Positions 1-6,852 of a stretch of DNA of 9,106 nucleotides are shown piece by piece. A model generated the notes under the pieces. The model worked only from the letters and a program-made list of their open reading frames with translations, searched no databases and had not been told where the DNA came from. How positions within the stretch are numbered: position 1 is the first letter of the stretch; each line of letters starts with the position of its first letter. This DNA is from Acidobacteriota bacterium (GTDB lineage: Bacteria; Acidobacteriota; Terriglobia; Acidiferrales; UBA7541). The DNA is taken from NCBI GenBank assembly GCA_003224135.1, contig QHYO01000042.1, positions 1 to 9,106 of the forward strand. Reading direction: 5' to 3'. Made by a program: the position numbers and the translations under genes.

Positions 1-675
1 ACCAGTCAACTTTGCGTTAGCGAGTTTTCCCTCCGCCAGCAACGTCAGGCGGCTCTGGCGGGCGCTAAAATTGTTCTCTGTCACTCTGCTCAAAGAATTG
101 CCGGGATACGGTATGCCGGTAAACGGCGTGTTGATGTCGCCGCTCGTCGCGCGGTTGCGGAACACCGTTTCCGCCGCCAGGAAGCCACCTGGCGTCAGCG
201 AGATTCCCTTGAAGTGAATCGTGGAGGGCGATTCCGCCGCGATGATCTTCTTCTGGGTATCCTGCACTGCGCCCTTTAGCGAGTCCGAGCCCAGCTTCAG
301 ATCCGCGACATCCGAGCTCAGCGTCGTGGTCGTCGTTTTGACTTCCGCCGTGCTGCTGGCGGCTGCAGCTGCTTTGGCATCTGCCTCGCTCGCCTTGGTA
401 TCAGCAGCGGCAGCTGCGCTCTTCGCGTCGCCAATTTGCGCGTCGCGCTTTGTCAGTTCTTCCTGCAATTGCCGGATCTGTTGTTGCTGCGCTTCAAGCG
501 TCTGCCGCAGCTCTTCCACTTGTTCAGCCAGGATCGCCGTCGCAGACTTCGCGGGTTTCGTGGATTTCTTCTTTGCCGTTTGCGCCGGTTGCGGATCTCC
601 GTCTTTTGGAGTGTCCGCAAACGCCGTTCCCGACAACAGGAATAGCGACAATACCATTGCTGCTGTTTTTCTCAT
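1..675 (-). CDS. Porin-like outer-membrane protein with N-terminal coiled coil (partial)
   Basis: I read 225 residues from an ATG at 675; the frame stays open to base 1, so the C-terminal part is outside the window. Residues 1-20 form a clear Sec signal peptide (MRKTAAMVLSLFLLSGTAFA, cleavage after AFA). A Lys/Pro/Ala linker follows, then a Gln/Glu/Leu-rich coiled coil at about 48-85, an Ala-rich low-complexity stretch at about 86-108 and a Thr-rich stretch near 113-118. From about 150 the sequence turns beta-like, with GGFLAAETVFRNR and RQSRLTLLAEGKL. This layout (periplasmic coiled coil, then barrel) fits DcaP-like or related trimeric porins; that family call is from recollection. The likely role is diffusion of small solutes across the outer membrane, substrate unknown. 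The start is uncertain: in-frame ATGs also occur at 687 and 705. I prefer 675 because it gives a standard signal peptide. Confidence 0.62.
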   Translation of the reverse strand, partial: MRKTAAMVLSLFLLSGTAFADTPKDGDPQPAQTAKKKSTKPAKSATAILAEQVEELRQTLEAQQQQIRQLQEELTKRDAQIGDAKSAAAAADTKASEADAKAAAAASSTAEVKTTTTTLSSDVADLKLGSDSLKGAVQDTQKKIIAAESPSTIHFKGISLTPGGFLAAETVFRNRATSGDINTPFTGIPYPGNSLSRVTENNFSARQSRLTLLAEGKLANAKLTG

Positions 676-687
676 TTCCTCTCTCAT

Positions 688-704
688 TGACCGCGTCGCG
701 GTCA
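688..704 (-). promoter_or_regulatory. 17-bp palindrome in the porin translation-initiation region
   Basis: The arms TGACCGCG and CGCGGTCA are perfectly complementary around a single central base, so the mRNA can form a GC-rich hairpin. On the minus strand it lies directly after a purine-rich Shine-Dalgarno-like AAGGAAGG (713-706) and directly before the in-frame ATG at 687-685. Its first bases overlap the ATG at 705. It could control access to the start, shorten the effective SD-to-start distance, or be a DNA operator. The symmetry is seen directly; the function is inferred. Confidence 0.45.
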
Positions 705-775
705 TCCTTCCTTTTGTTACTGCAATTTCAAAGTATGGATACACCGGTGAGTCTGCGTGCCTTCTCGCACGTAAA

Positions 776-805
776 CGTAGAGGCAGCGTCTTACTGGCAC
801 GTCAA
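776..805 (-). promoter_or_regulatory. Candidate sigma-70-type promoter for the porin gene
   Basis: On the minus strand TTGACG (805-800) matches five of six consensus -35 bases. A poor -10 (TCTACG, 781-776) lies 18 bp further on. The palindrome at 821-841 would sit roughly 60 bp upstream of the start of transcription, a position suited to an activator. A competing -10-like CATAAT lies at 814-809 but has no good -35. Only the motifs are visible, so this is a weak call. Confidence 0.25.
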
Positions 806-820
806 TCGATTATGAATATC

Positions 821-841
821 CTGTAACACGAATTGTTACAG
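821..841. promoter_or_regulatory. Perfect inverted repeat, probable operator upstream of the porin
   Basis: CTGTAACA and TGTTACAG are perfect 8-bp inverted arms separated by CGAAT, 21 bp in all and spanning two helical turns. This geometry is typical of a site for a dimeric helix-turn-helix regulator. It lies about 150 bp upstream of the porin start and 180 bp beyond the end of the TolC-like gene. It is too AT-rich, and lacks the U-tract, for an intrinsic terminator. I do not recognise the cognate regulator, and none is encoded in the window. Confidence 0.5.
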
Positions 842-1020
842 GGAAAGTCGCTGACGCGCTGGAGCTTACGGCCGATGTTGGCTAACGGCAACACGCAAGG
901 GCAATCGTCCGCCGGAAATGGAGCGGCAGGGTGGGCTCGGCGGAATAAACCTTTGGCGTATCTGATCTCATCGTGCGTATTCTCCGAAGCTGTCTAAGCG
1001 TTCCAGGTCGAGTAGGCGGC

Positions 1021-2397
1021 TTACTTCGGCGAACCAATCGTATAAGCGAGCACAAGTAGGGTCAAGCGATACTGGTATTGCGCGTCCGTGTCCGCGATGT
1101 CGGCTTCTGTTTTCTGTAGTTCGGCCTGCCCCAGCTCCACAATCGAGCCGAGCCCGAGGTTGTAGCGCGACTGCGCGAGATTCAGCCCGAGGCTCGCCTG
1201 ATCGCGAAGCTGCTGCGTGACGCTCAGCCGTTCGAATGCTTGCTGCGAATCCTGCCAGGCGATTCGGACGTCCCGCGCGATATTGTTTTGCGCATCCATC
1301 AGCTTCTGCTTCGCAACTTCCGTCTGCAGGTCCGCCGTCTTCGCCCGCGCGTTGTACAAGAATCCGTTGAACACCGGAATATTGATGTTCACTCCTACGG
1401 CTCCGTACCAGTTCGGCAGAGCGTCGTTGCGAACCGGCGCCACGCCCACTGTGCCCAGCGCGCTCACGGTTGGCCGCCAAAGATCGTGCTCGGCGTGCCC
1501 GAATTTTTCTGCTGACGTTACCTGATCCTCGAGCGCCAGAACTTCCGGCCGCTGCCGCAGCGCTTCCATGATCAACGGATTTACGTCCGCGCCAGGTTGT
1601 TCCGGTGCGCTGGTGCTTTCCACCAGATCAAATTGCTGCTGGTCCGGGTAACCCAGAATCGCGGAGAGGACTGCCAGCGCCGTAGCGTAATTATTCCTCG
1701 CTTCAAGCTGCAGCAGTTTTGCTCGAGAAAGATCTACGTTGGCGAAGCTCAGGTCCAGATCCGATTTCAGCTTAGCCTGCGTCAACGCGTTTATCTTGTT
1801 CACGATCAATTGCCGCGCGTCGATCGTTTGCTGCGCCACTTGCAGCAGCGCCTTTGTTTCCAGCGCGTTGTAGAACGCTTGGTCCACCGCCAGTACAATT
1901 TGCGCCGTGCTCGCTGCAGAATTTTCTTCCTCAGCTTTCGCGGAAGATTCCGCGCTGGACACTAGGTTCCTAGTACGTCCGAAGTCGGTGATCAGCTGGC
2001 TGACTGTGGCTCCGGTTGCCGCGCGCGGATAAATGATCGGATTGTTCAGCGCGCCAGCCGAAATGCGCGCTCTGTCACTTGCAGTGACGCCCGTTAGACT
2101 CAAATACGCCGCGGGTAATAGCGCCGCTCTCTGTTCCCGCACGTACTGCCCGGCTGCCAGCGCACGCAACTTTCCCACCGTGATTTGCGGGTTTTTCTTC
2201 AACGCCAACGCTTCCGCCTGCCGCCGCGTTAAAGAAGTCCCCGCCGCAGTTCCTGATAGCGGGGCACCTTGCGCCGGCGGAGCCGGAGTTTGTGTTGCAG
2301 GAGAACTTGTACTTTTTTGCGCTTGTGGCGACTGGCTTGCCACAGCAATCGCGGGCCACGCCATCAGTGTAAGCAATAGACTAGTTGGCAGCTTCAC
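1021..2397 (-). CDS. TolC-like outer-membrane efflux protein
   Basis: 458 residues with a GTG start at 2397. The outer-membrane channel of the tripartite pump: a trimeric beta-barrel plus an alpha-helical periplasmic tunnel that docks to the adaptor and RND pump. The N-terminus (about 1-20, ending AIAVAS) is a signal peptide without a lipobox Cys, so it is not a NodT-type lipoprotein. A Pro/Ala/Gln/Ser-rich linker occupies about 22-50. The duplicated OEP repeat follows: 'LTRRQAEALALKKNP' near 56 and 'LIMEALRQRPEVLALEDQV' near 275 open the two halves. 'VNINIPVFNGF' (around 336) and 'SRYNLGLGSIVELGQAE' (around 411) are typical second-half motifs. Length is normal for the family. The GTG overlaps the RND stop by four bases (GTGA), with GGGGG seven bases upstream, indicating translational coupling. 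Last gene of the operon. Confidence 0.93.
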   Translation of the reverse strand: MKLPTSLLLTLMAWPAIAVASQSPQAQKSTSSPATQTPAPPAQGAPLSGTAAGTSLTRRQAEALALKKNPQITVGKLRALAAGQYVREQRAALLPAAYLSLTGVTASDRARISAGALNNPIIYPRAATGATVSQLITDFGRTRNLVSSAESSAKAEEENSAASTAQIVLAVDQAFYNALETKALLQVAQQTIDARQLIVNKINALTQAKLKSDLDLSFANVDLSRAKLLQLEARNNYATALAVLSAILGYPDQQQFDLVESTSAPEQPGADVNPLIMEALRQRPEVLALEDQVTSAEKFGHAEHDLWRPTVSALGTVGVAPVRNDALPNWYGAVGVNINIPVFNGFLYNARAKTADLQTEVAKQKLMDAQNNIARDVRIAWQDSQQAFERLSVTQQLRDQASLGLNLAQSRYNLGLGSIVELGQAELQKTEADIADTDAQYQYRLTLLVLAYTIGSPK

Positions 2398-5300
2398 GCG
2401 TGTACCCCCGCGTTCGTTCTTTCTTCCTTGCGATGCACGATCAAGTACGCCGCGGGAACCAGGTACACCGTCACCACCACGGAAACCAGCAATCCACCGA
2501 TAATCGCGCGCGCCAGCGGAGCATACTGTTCGCTACCTGCTTCGATTCCCAATGACATCGGAATCAGTCCCAGCAGCGTCGCCAGCGACGTCATCAACAC
2601 TGGCCTGAGTCTTAATCGCGATGCCACCGACACCGCCTCCTTCAACGGCTTTCCTTCGCGGTGCAAATGCCGTGCGAATTCCACAATCAAAATGCTGTTG
2701 GACACGACGATGCCTACCATCATCACCACGCCCATCAGCGACATCACGTTCAGCGTGGTGTGCGTTGCCAGCAGGAACAGCAGCACTCCGGCCAGCCCCG
2801 GCGGCACCGCCAACAAAATGATGAATGGGTCCGTCCATGACGCGAATTGCGCGACCAGCACCAGGTATACCAGCACCACCGACAAAATCAGTCCGATACC
2901 GAAACTCTTGAATGAAGATTCCATTCCCTGCACTGAGCCGCGCAACGTCACTCGCGCACCTTCAGGCATTGTTGTGTTCTTCAGGATTTTTTCGATCTGC
3001 GGCGTGATCGTTCCCAGATTTTCTGTTTTCGGAGAAACATACAAATCAATCACGCGAAGGAGTTGGTAGTGGTCCACCTCGGTCGGGTAGGCGGCCGGTT
3101 TCACACTAACCACGCTGTCCAAAAACGTAGGCTGCGAAATTTTCGGCCCGCGCAGCGGAATTTGTTTCAGGTCCGTCAGCGTGCCCACCAGATTTTCCGG
3201 ATATTGCACCGTCAGCAAATAAGGATTCCCGCTTTTCGGATCAATCCAGTAATTCGGCGCAATCATCGCATTGGAAGACAGCGCGGTGATCACATTGTCC
3301 ACCACTTCTTTTTGCGACAACCCTAGTTCGCTGGCCTTTTCCCGATTCACTTCCAGTTGCAGCGCCGGATAGTCGATGTCTTGCGGGATCAAAATGTCGC
3401 TCACACCTTTTAATTGCCGGATCTGCGCAGCCATTTCTGACGCCACTGCGTAAGTTTGCTCCATGTTTCTTCCGACCACCTGCACGTCAATCGGAGCCGG
3501 TAATCCCAGATTGAGCACCGCGTCCACCAGGCCGCCGGACTGAAAATAGGTCGAGAGCTGTGGCAATTCCTTCGCCACTCGCGCGCGCACCCGGCGCATG
3601 TACTCGTAACTGCCCACCTGGTGCTCTTCTTTCAGGCCCACCAGCATGAAGGCTGTGTGGGGAGCCGAGTTTGATGTATAGATGGACGAGAAACCTGGCG
3701 TCACTCCGATGTTGGACACCACAATTTGCAGCTCGTCCTTCGGTATCGTGTCGCGCACGATCGCTTCGAGCTTTTTTACGTATTCTTCGGTCAGCTCGAC
3801 GCGCGTGCCCGTCGGCGCCTTGAGGTTGATGACGAATTGTCCAGCGTCAGTTCGCGGAAAGAAGGCCACGCCCAGAAACGGATAGAGCGAAAAGGAGAGC
3901 AGGGAGACTCCCACCAGCCCGATCAACGTGGCTAAGGGTTTCAACAACACTCTAGTCAACGTCAGTTCGTAGTTGCGCACCATCTCTCCGAAATAGGTAT
4001 CGAATTTCTTTGAGACTTTGCCGAGACGAGCCTCGATCGAGCCTTCACCGATTCCTTCTACAATGTAGGACGCGAACAGCGACAATATCACCGCCGACGC
4101 CAGCGCTACGAACAGGAACCGGCTGACCCCGTATAAGAACACCACCGGAAAGAATACAATCGAAGTCGCGATGGTCGCCGCAAGAACTGCCAGCGCAACT
4201 TCGTTTCCGCCCTTTTCCGCCGCCACTTCCGGCGACTCTCCCATTTCCAAATGGCGGAAAATATTCTCCAGAACGATCACCGAGTTATCAATCAATCGAG
4301 AAAATGCCAGCGCCAGGCCACTTAACACCATGGTGTTGACCGTGCCGCCCCACGACGCAATTGCCAGAAATGCCGCCAGCGCGGAAAGCGGAATCGAAAG
4401 AAACACTGCTGCTGTGGCCCGCATGCTTCCCAAAAACAGCAAAATCATCAACCCCGTGAGCACCAACCCGATACCACCCTCGCGCATCAGGTTGGCAATC
4501 GCTTTTCGCACGAAAATCGACTGATCAAATACCAGCCGTGCTTGCAGTTGCTTTGGAATGTCCACCAGGTGCTTTAGTGCTTGCTTGATTCCGTCCACCA
4601 CCGCAATGGTGTTGGTGTCGCCGCCCTGCTTCAGGATCGGCAAGTACACCGATGGCTGCCCGTCGACACGTACCACGTTGGTTTGAATGGCGTGTCCGTC
4701 CACCGCTTTTCCGACGTCGGCAACCAGCACAGAAGATTGCCCCACCGTTTTCAGCGGCATCGTGTTGATCGTGTCCGCCGCCGGCACCTGGCTGTTCGAG
4801 TACAAGTTGTAATCGAACGGTCCGATCTTCACGTCGCCGGCGGGAAGCGTCAGGTTGCTCTCGTTGATCTGCCTCACTACATCCATCGGGCTCAGCTGAT
4901 GCGCCTGCAACTTCAGCGGGTCCACATACACCATGATTTGCCGGTATTGCCCGCCGAACGGCTGTGGCACCGAAGCGCCCGGAACATTCGCGATCTGGTT
5001 TCTTACGTCGTACCTCCCCAAATCCTGCAGTTGCGCCTGATTCAAGCCTTCGCCCTTTAGCGTGATCAGGCACACTGGCAGACTCGATGCATCAAATTTC
5101 AAAACCACCGGAGGCAGCGTTCCGGGTGGCAAGCGCCGCAGATCCGCCATCGCCAGGTTCGAAATAGTGCTCAAATCAGAATCAGCGTTAGTCCCCGGCT
5201 GAAAATAAATCTTGATCAGGCTCACTCCAGGCAGCGACCTCGACTCAATGTGATCCACGCCGCTCGCCAGGGTAAAAAAGCGTTCGAACTGATTAGTGAT

Positions 5301-5480
5301 ATTCGTTTCCACTTGCTGCGGCGGCATTCCCGAGTAAAATGTCGCTACCACCACCACCGGAATATTGATCGGCGGAAACAAATCTACCGGCATGCGTACC
5401 AACGTCACCGTACCCACAATCGCCACAATCAAGTAACAAACGATAATGAAAAATGGATTGCGAATCGAAAATCCGGACAT
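2394..5480 (-). CDS. RND efflux pump, inner-membrane permease (AcrB-like)
   Basis: 1028 residues from ATG at 5480. The inner-membrane pump of a tripartite export system, expected to use the proton gradient to push amphiphilic compounds through the TolC-like channel; the substrate cannot be read. Visible order: TM1 (about 9-29), first periplasmic porter region (30-330), TM2-TM6 (335-474), TM7 (514-535), second porter region (540-855, with 'GLPAPIDVQVVGRN' near 659), and TM8-TM12 (860-1014). TM4 carries D398-N399 and E405 in 'LIDNSVIVLEN' where AcrB has a DD pair; TM10 has 'SNSILIVEF' where AcrB has its key Lys. This fits the wider hydrophobe/amphiphile exporters rather than AcrB itself. The end of TM6 is atypical: the usual 'TPxLCA' is replaced by a Gly/Glu-rich stretch at 475-482 and the following loop is short. 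Overlaps the adaptor stop by one base and the TolC-like start by four. Confidence 0.95.
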   Translation of the reverse strand: MSGFSIRNPFFIIVCYLIVAIVGTVTLVRMPVDLFPPINIPVVVVATFYSGMPPQQVETNITNQFERFFTLASGVDHIESRSLPGVSLIKIYFQPGTNADSDLSTISNLAMADLRRLPPGTLPPVVLKFDASSLPVCLITLKGEGLNQAQLQDLGRYDVRNQIANVPGASVPQPFGGQYRQIMVYVDPLKLQAHQLSPMDVVRQINESNLTLPAGDVKIGPFDYNLYSNSQVPAADTINTMPLKTVGQSSVLVADVGKAVDGHAIQTNVVRVDGQPSVYLPILKQGGDTNTIAVVDGIKQALKHLVDIPKQLQARLVFDQSIFVRKAIANLMREGGIGLVLTGLMILLFLGSMRATAAVFLSIPLSALAAFLAIASWGGTVNTMVLSGLALAFSRLIDNSVIVLENIFRHLEMGESPEVAAEKGGNEVALAVLAATIATSIVFFPVVFLYGVSRFLFVALASAVILSLFASYIVEGIGEGSIEARLGKVSKKFDTYFGEMVRNYELTLTRVLLKPLATLIGLVGVSLLSFSLYPFLGVAFFPRTDAGQFVINLKAPTGTRVELTEEYVKKLEAIVRDTIPKDELQIVVSNIGVTPGFSSIYTSNSAPHTAFMLVGLKEEHQVGSYEYMRRVRARVAKELPQLSTYFQSGGLVDAVLNLGLPAPIDVQVVGRNMEQTYAVASEMAAQIRQLKGVSDILIPQDIDYPALQLEVNREKASELGLSQKEVVDNVITALSSNAMIAPNYWIDPKSGNPYLLTVQYPENLVGTLTDLKQIPLRGPKISQPTFLDSVVSVKPAAYPTEVDHYQLLRVIDLYVSPKTENLGTITPQIEKILKNTTMPEGARVTLRGSVQGMESSFKSFGIGLILSVVLVYLVLVAQFASWTDPFIILLAVPPGLAGVLLFLLATHTTLNVMSLMGVVMMVGIVVSNSILIVEFARHLHREGKPLKEAVSVASRLRLRPVLMTSLATLLGLIPMSLGIEAGSEQYAPLARAIIGGLLVSVVVTVYLVPAAYLIVHRKEERTNAGVHA

Positions 5481-6040
5481 TAGCTCGCGCCTCCGCCGTT
5501 CGCACCCATCGGCGCAAATTCCTTGGGCTGCACTTTTTCGCCTGGGCGGTACTGGCTGCGGTTCCCGATCACCACGCGATCTCCTTCCTTCAGCCCGGCA
5601 ACCACTTCCACGCGCGATTTTCCCTGGATTCCCAGTTTTACCTTTCTTTCTTCGATTGTGTTTTGCGGCGTAAGCGCCAGCACCGTCGCTTCATTTCCGT
5701 TCTGCGCTACCGCTTCCAGCGGCACGCTTAACGCATTGGGCTTTTCCGCCAGCACCAGTTGCGTTTCCGTGTACATCCCGGAAATCAACTTGCCGCTGCG
5801 ATTGTCAAAATCGATTTCGGTCTCCATGGTGCGCGTCTGCATATCCAGCGAATCCGCAAACCTTGATACTTTGCCGGTGATGTCCTGGTCCAACGCCTGC
5901 ACTCTCACCTTTACGGGATCGCTCAGATGAATTTGCGCCGCAATCGATTCTGGAATCGGCAACACCAATCTCAATTTAGAAATTTCCGCGATTCTGACGA
6001 TTGGAATCGCCTGCGAGCTGGAAGAAGTCTGTGTCCGCAT
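5480..6040 (-). CDS. C-terminal part of the RND membrane fusion protein
   Basis: 186 residues if started at the ATG at 6040, but that ATG is probably a chance codon created next to the frame break: it has no Shine-Dalgarno sequence, and the N-terminal piece ends 62 bases further downstream. The content is genuine adaptor: 'IVRIAEISKLRLVLPIPES' leads into the beta-barrel domain, 'GKVSRFADSLDMQTRTMETEIDFDN' and 'LISGMYTETQLVL' are the typical barrel strands, and 'LSVPLEAVAQNGNEATVLAL' to 'VVAGLKEGDRVVIG' form the membrane-proximal domain that touches the RND pump. It ends with TAA sharing its first base of overlap with the RND ATG (TAATG). Confidence 0.75.
   Translation of the reverse strand: MRTQTSSSSQAIPIVRIAEISKLRLVLPIPESIAAQIHLSDPVKVRVQALDQDITGKVSRFADSLDMQTRTMETEIDFDNRSGKLISGMYTETQLVLAEKPNALSVPLEAVAQNGNEATVLALTPQNTIEERKVKLGIQGKSRVEVVAGLKEGDRVVIGNRSQYRPGEKVQPKEFAPMGANGGGAS
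5490..5494 (-). promoter_or_regulatory. Strong ribosome binding site of the RND gene
   Basis: GGAGG on the minus strand lies nine bases before the RND ATG, inside the last codons of the adaptor gene. It supports the start at 5480 and matters because the adaptor frame is broken upstream: the RND gene can still recruit ribosomes without depending on coupling through TAATG. Confidence 0.7.
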
Positions 6041-6704
6041 GCCGCACCGTCACCACGCCGTCAAACGGCGCCACGATTCGCGTGTAAGCGGACATCGCGC
6101 CGAACTGCTTTTCGTTCGCGTCCGCCATTTCCAGTTGTTGCTGCGCGCCGGAAAGCGCCGCCTGCGCGCTGGAAACCTGCGCTTCCGTCTCCAAGTCCTT
6201 CGCTTGCGCGTCGTCCACTTCCTGTTGCGCGACCAGCCCTTTTTGCTGTTCGCTTGCCTGCTTCAAGCGCAAATACATGGAATGCGCGGCCGCGTGTGCG
6301 GATTCAGCGCGTTGCACGTCGCTCTGCGCCCTACGAATCTCCTCTTTGGATCGGCGGACTTGCGCGTCGGCTCCCGTCAATTGCGCCGCCAACTCCGGCA
6401 CCTCCAGGACCGCCAGCGTCTGGCCCTGCTTTACGTGGTCGCCCACATCGACGTAAATCTTCTTGATATATCCCGCCACCTTCGCGTGGACATCCACATC
6501 CTGAAACGGCTTGAACTCTCCTGCGATCGTCAGCGTGTTGTCGATTGGCCCGCGCTGCACTCGCGCCACCGCCGCAACCACCATTTCGCCTGCTGGATGC
6601 TCAGCGTCATCCGCTTCCGTGGCGGAGTGTGCCAGCCATCTCGACGCGCTCACGCCAATCACAACCACCGCGGCTAAAATCCAAATCAGTTTTTTTCGAA
6701 GCAT
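5976..6704 (-). CDS. N-terminal part of the RND membrane fusion protein
   Basis: 242 residues from ATG at 6704 to TAA at 5978-5976, of which about 225 are genuine adaptor sequence. Residues 5-21 are an uncleaved membrane anchor or signal segment (LIWILAAVVVIGVSA). Residues 66-105 form the first half of the lipoyl-like domain (VDVHAKVAGYIKKIYVDVGD, then GQTLAVLEVPEL). Residues 106-200 form the alpha-helical hairpin, rich in Ala, Gln and Glu, that contacts the TolC channel. The second lipoyl half starts at 'TRIVAPFDGVVTVRHADT'. The last 17 residues (DFFQLAGDSNRQNRGNF) are out of frame and unlike the family. A GGACGGA a few bases upstream may serve as ribosome binding site. Alone, this piece lacks the beta-barrel and membrane-proximal domains, so it is unlikely to work as an adaptor. 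Confidence 0.8.
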   Translation of the reverse strand: MLRKKLIWILAAVVVIGVSASRWLAHSATEADDAEHPAGEMVVAAVARVQRGPIDNTLTIAGEFKPFQDVDVHAKVAGYIKKIYVDVGDHVKQGQTLAVLEVPELAAQLTGADAQVRRSKEEIRRAQSDVQRAESAHAAAHSMYLRLKQASEQQKGLVAQQEVDDAQAKDLETEAQVSSAQAALSGAQQQLEMADANEKQFGAMSAYTRIVAPFDGVVTVRHADTDFFQLAGDSNRQNRGNF

Positions 6705-6852
6705 TATTTCCGTCCGTTTCCTGTGCGAATGTCTGTGCCATTCTTCTTGCTGCAGTCGACACCTGCAGAATTTCTCTCGGGAGCCCTAAGGATTGGCCGC
6801 GCGGCATTGCGCCGGACCTGCACTTCGAATGATTTGTTACCTCGAATGGGGA

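Larger units (their letters stand above)
676..1020. other. Gene-free region between the TolC-like gene and the porin gene
   Basis: About 345 bases without a credible gene. It contains the porin leader and its palindrome (688-704), the candidate promoter and the inverted repeat at 821-841. A longer, weak stem is possible between 909-914 and 938-943 (CCGCCG with CGGCGG, 23-base loop), but no T-run follows on either strand. No clear terminator for the efflux operon is visible. Short open frames here on both strands have no recognisable features and no ribosome binding sites. Confidence 0.6.
5480..6704 (-). pseudogene. RND membrane fusion protein (periplasmic adaptor) gene, frame disrupted
   Basis: Two overlapping ORFs together encode one adaptor of the AcrA/HlyD-like family; an intact protein would be about 416 residues. 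The frame changes between about 6040 and 6028. The first ORF runs correctly to 'APFDGVVTVRHADT' and then into a nonsense tail; the second picks up at 'TSSSSQAIPIVRIAE'. In relatives these segments are joined by a Gly-x-x-Ile-Gln-Ala-Gly stretch, which is absent in every frame here. A loss of 26 nt would explain both the missing residues and the frame change. It may be a real mutation or an assembly error. Everything on either side looks well preserved, with no other stop or decay, so any inactivation would be recent. Confidence 0.8.

Noticed and set aside
361..420. Ala-rich repeat-like DNA in the porin gene as a tandem repeat
   Set aside because: The codons vary and no unit repeats exactly; it is protein-level low complexity in a periplasmic linker.
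221..826. Long plus-strand open frame over the porin gene and its leader
   Set aside because: It is antisense to a minus-strand gene with a clear signal peptide, coiled coil and porin motifs; its own translation is Ser/Ala/Cys-rich with no domain and no ribosome binding site.
968..1480. Minus-strand open frame of 170 codons overlapping the end of the TolC-like gene
   Set aside because: It is an alternate frame inside a well-supported gene, Arg/Ala-rich as expected of a GC-rich shadow, with no family motifs.
5976..6040. Programmed +1 frameshift as the explanation of the split adaptor
   Set aside because: A programmed shift would keep all conserved residues. Here the Gly-x-x-Ile-Gln-Ala-Gly stretch is missing in every frame and there is no recognised slippery site or stimulator, so a deletion fits better.
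6690..6696. Run of seven A on the minus strand at codons 3-5 of the adaptor, a possible slippery or phase-variable site
   Set aside because: It simply encodes Lys-Lys in a normal signal-anchor start, the frame continues correctly for over 200 codons, and there is no alternative frame to enter.
6750..6768. Two CTGCAG sites seven bases apart upstream of the adaptor, looking like an inverted repeat
   Set aside because: CTGCAG is itself a palindrome, so two copies always appear as an inverted repeat; six-base arms with no surrounding symmetry do not support an operator.
6607..6807. Minus-strand 66-codon open frame across the adaptor start
   Set aside because: It overlaps the well-supported adaptor N-terminus in another frame and has no motif or ribosome binding site.
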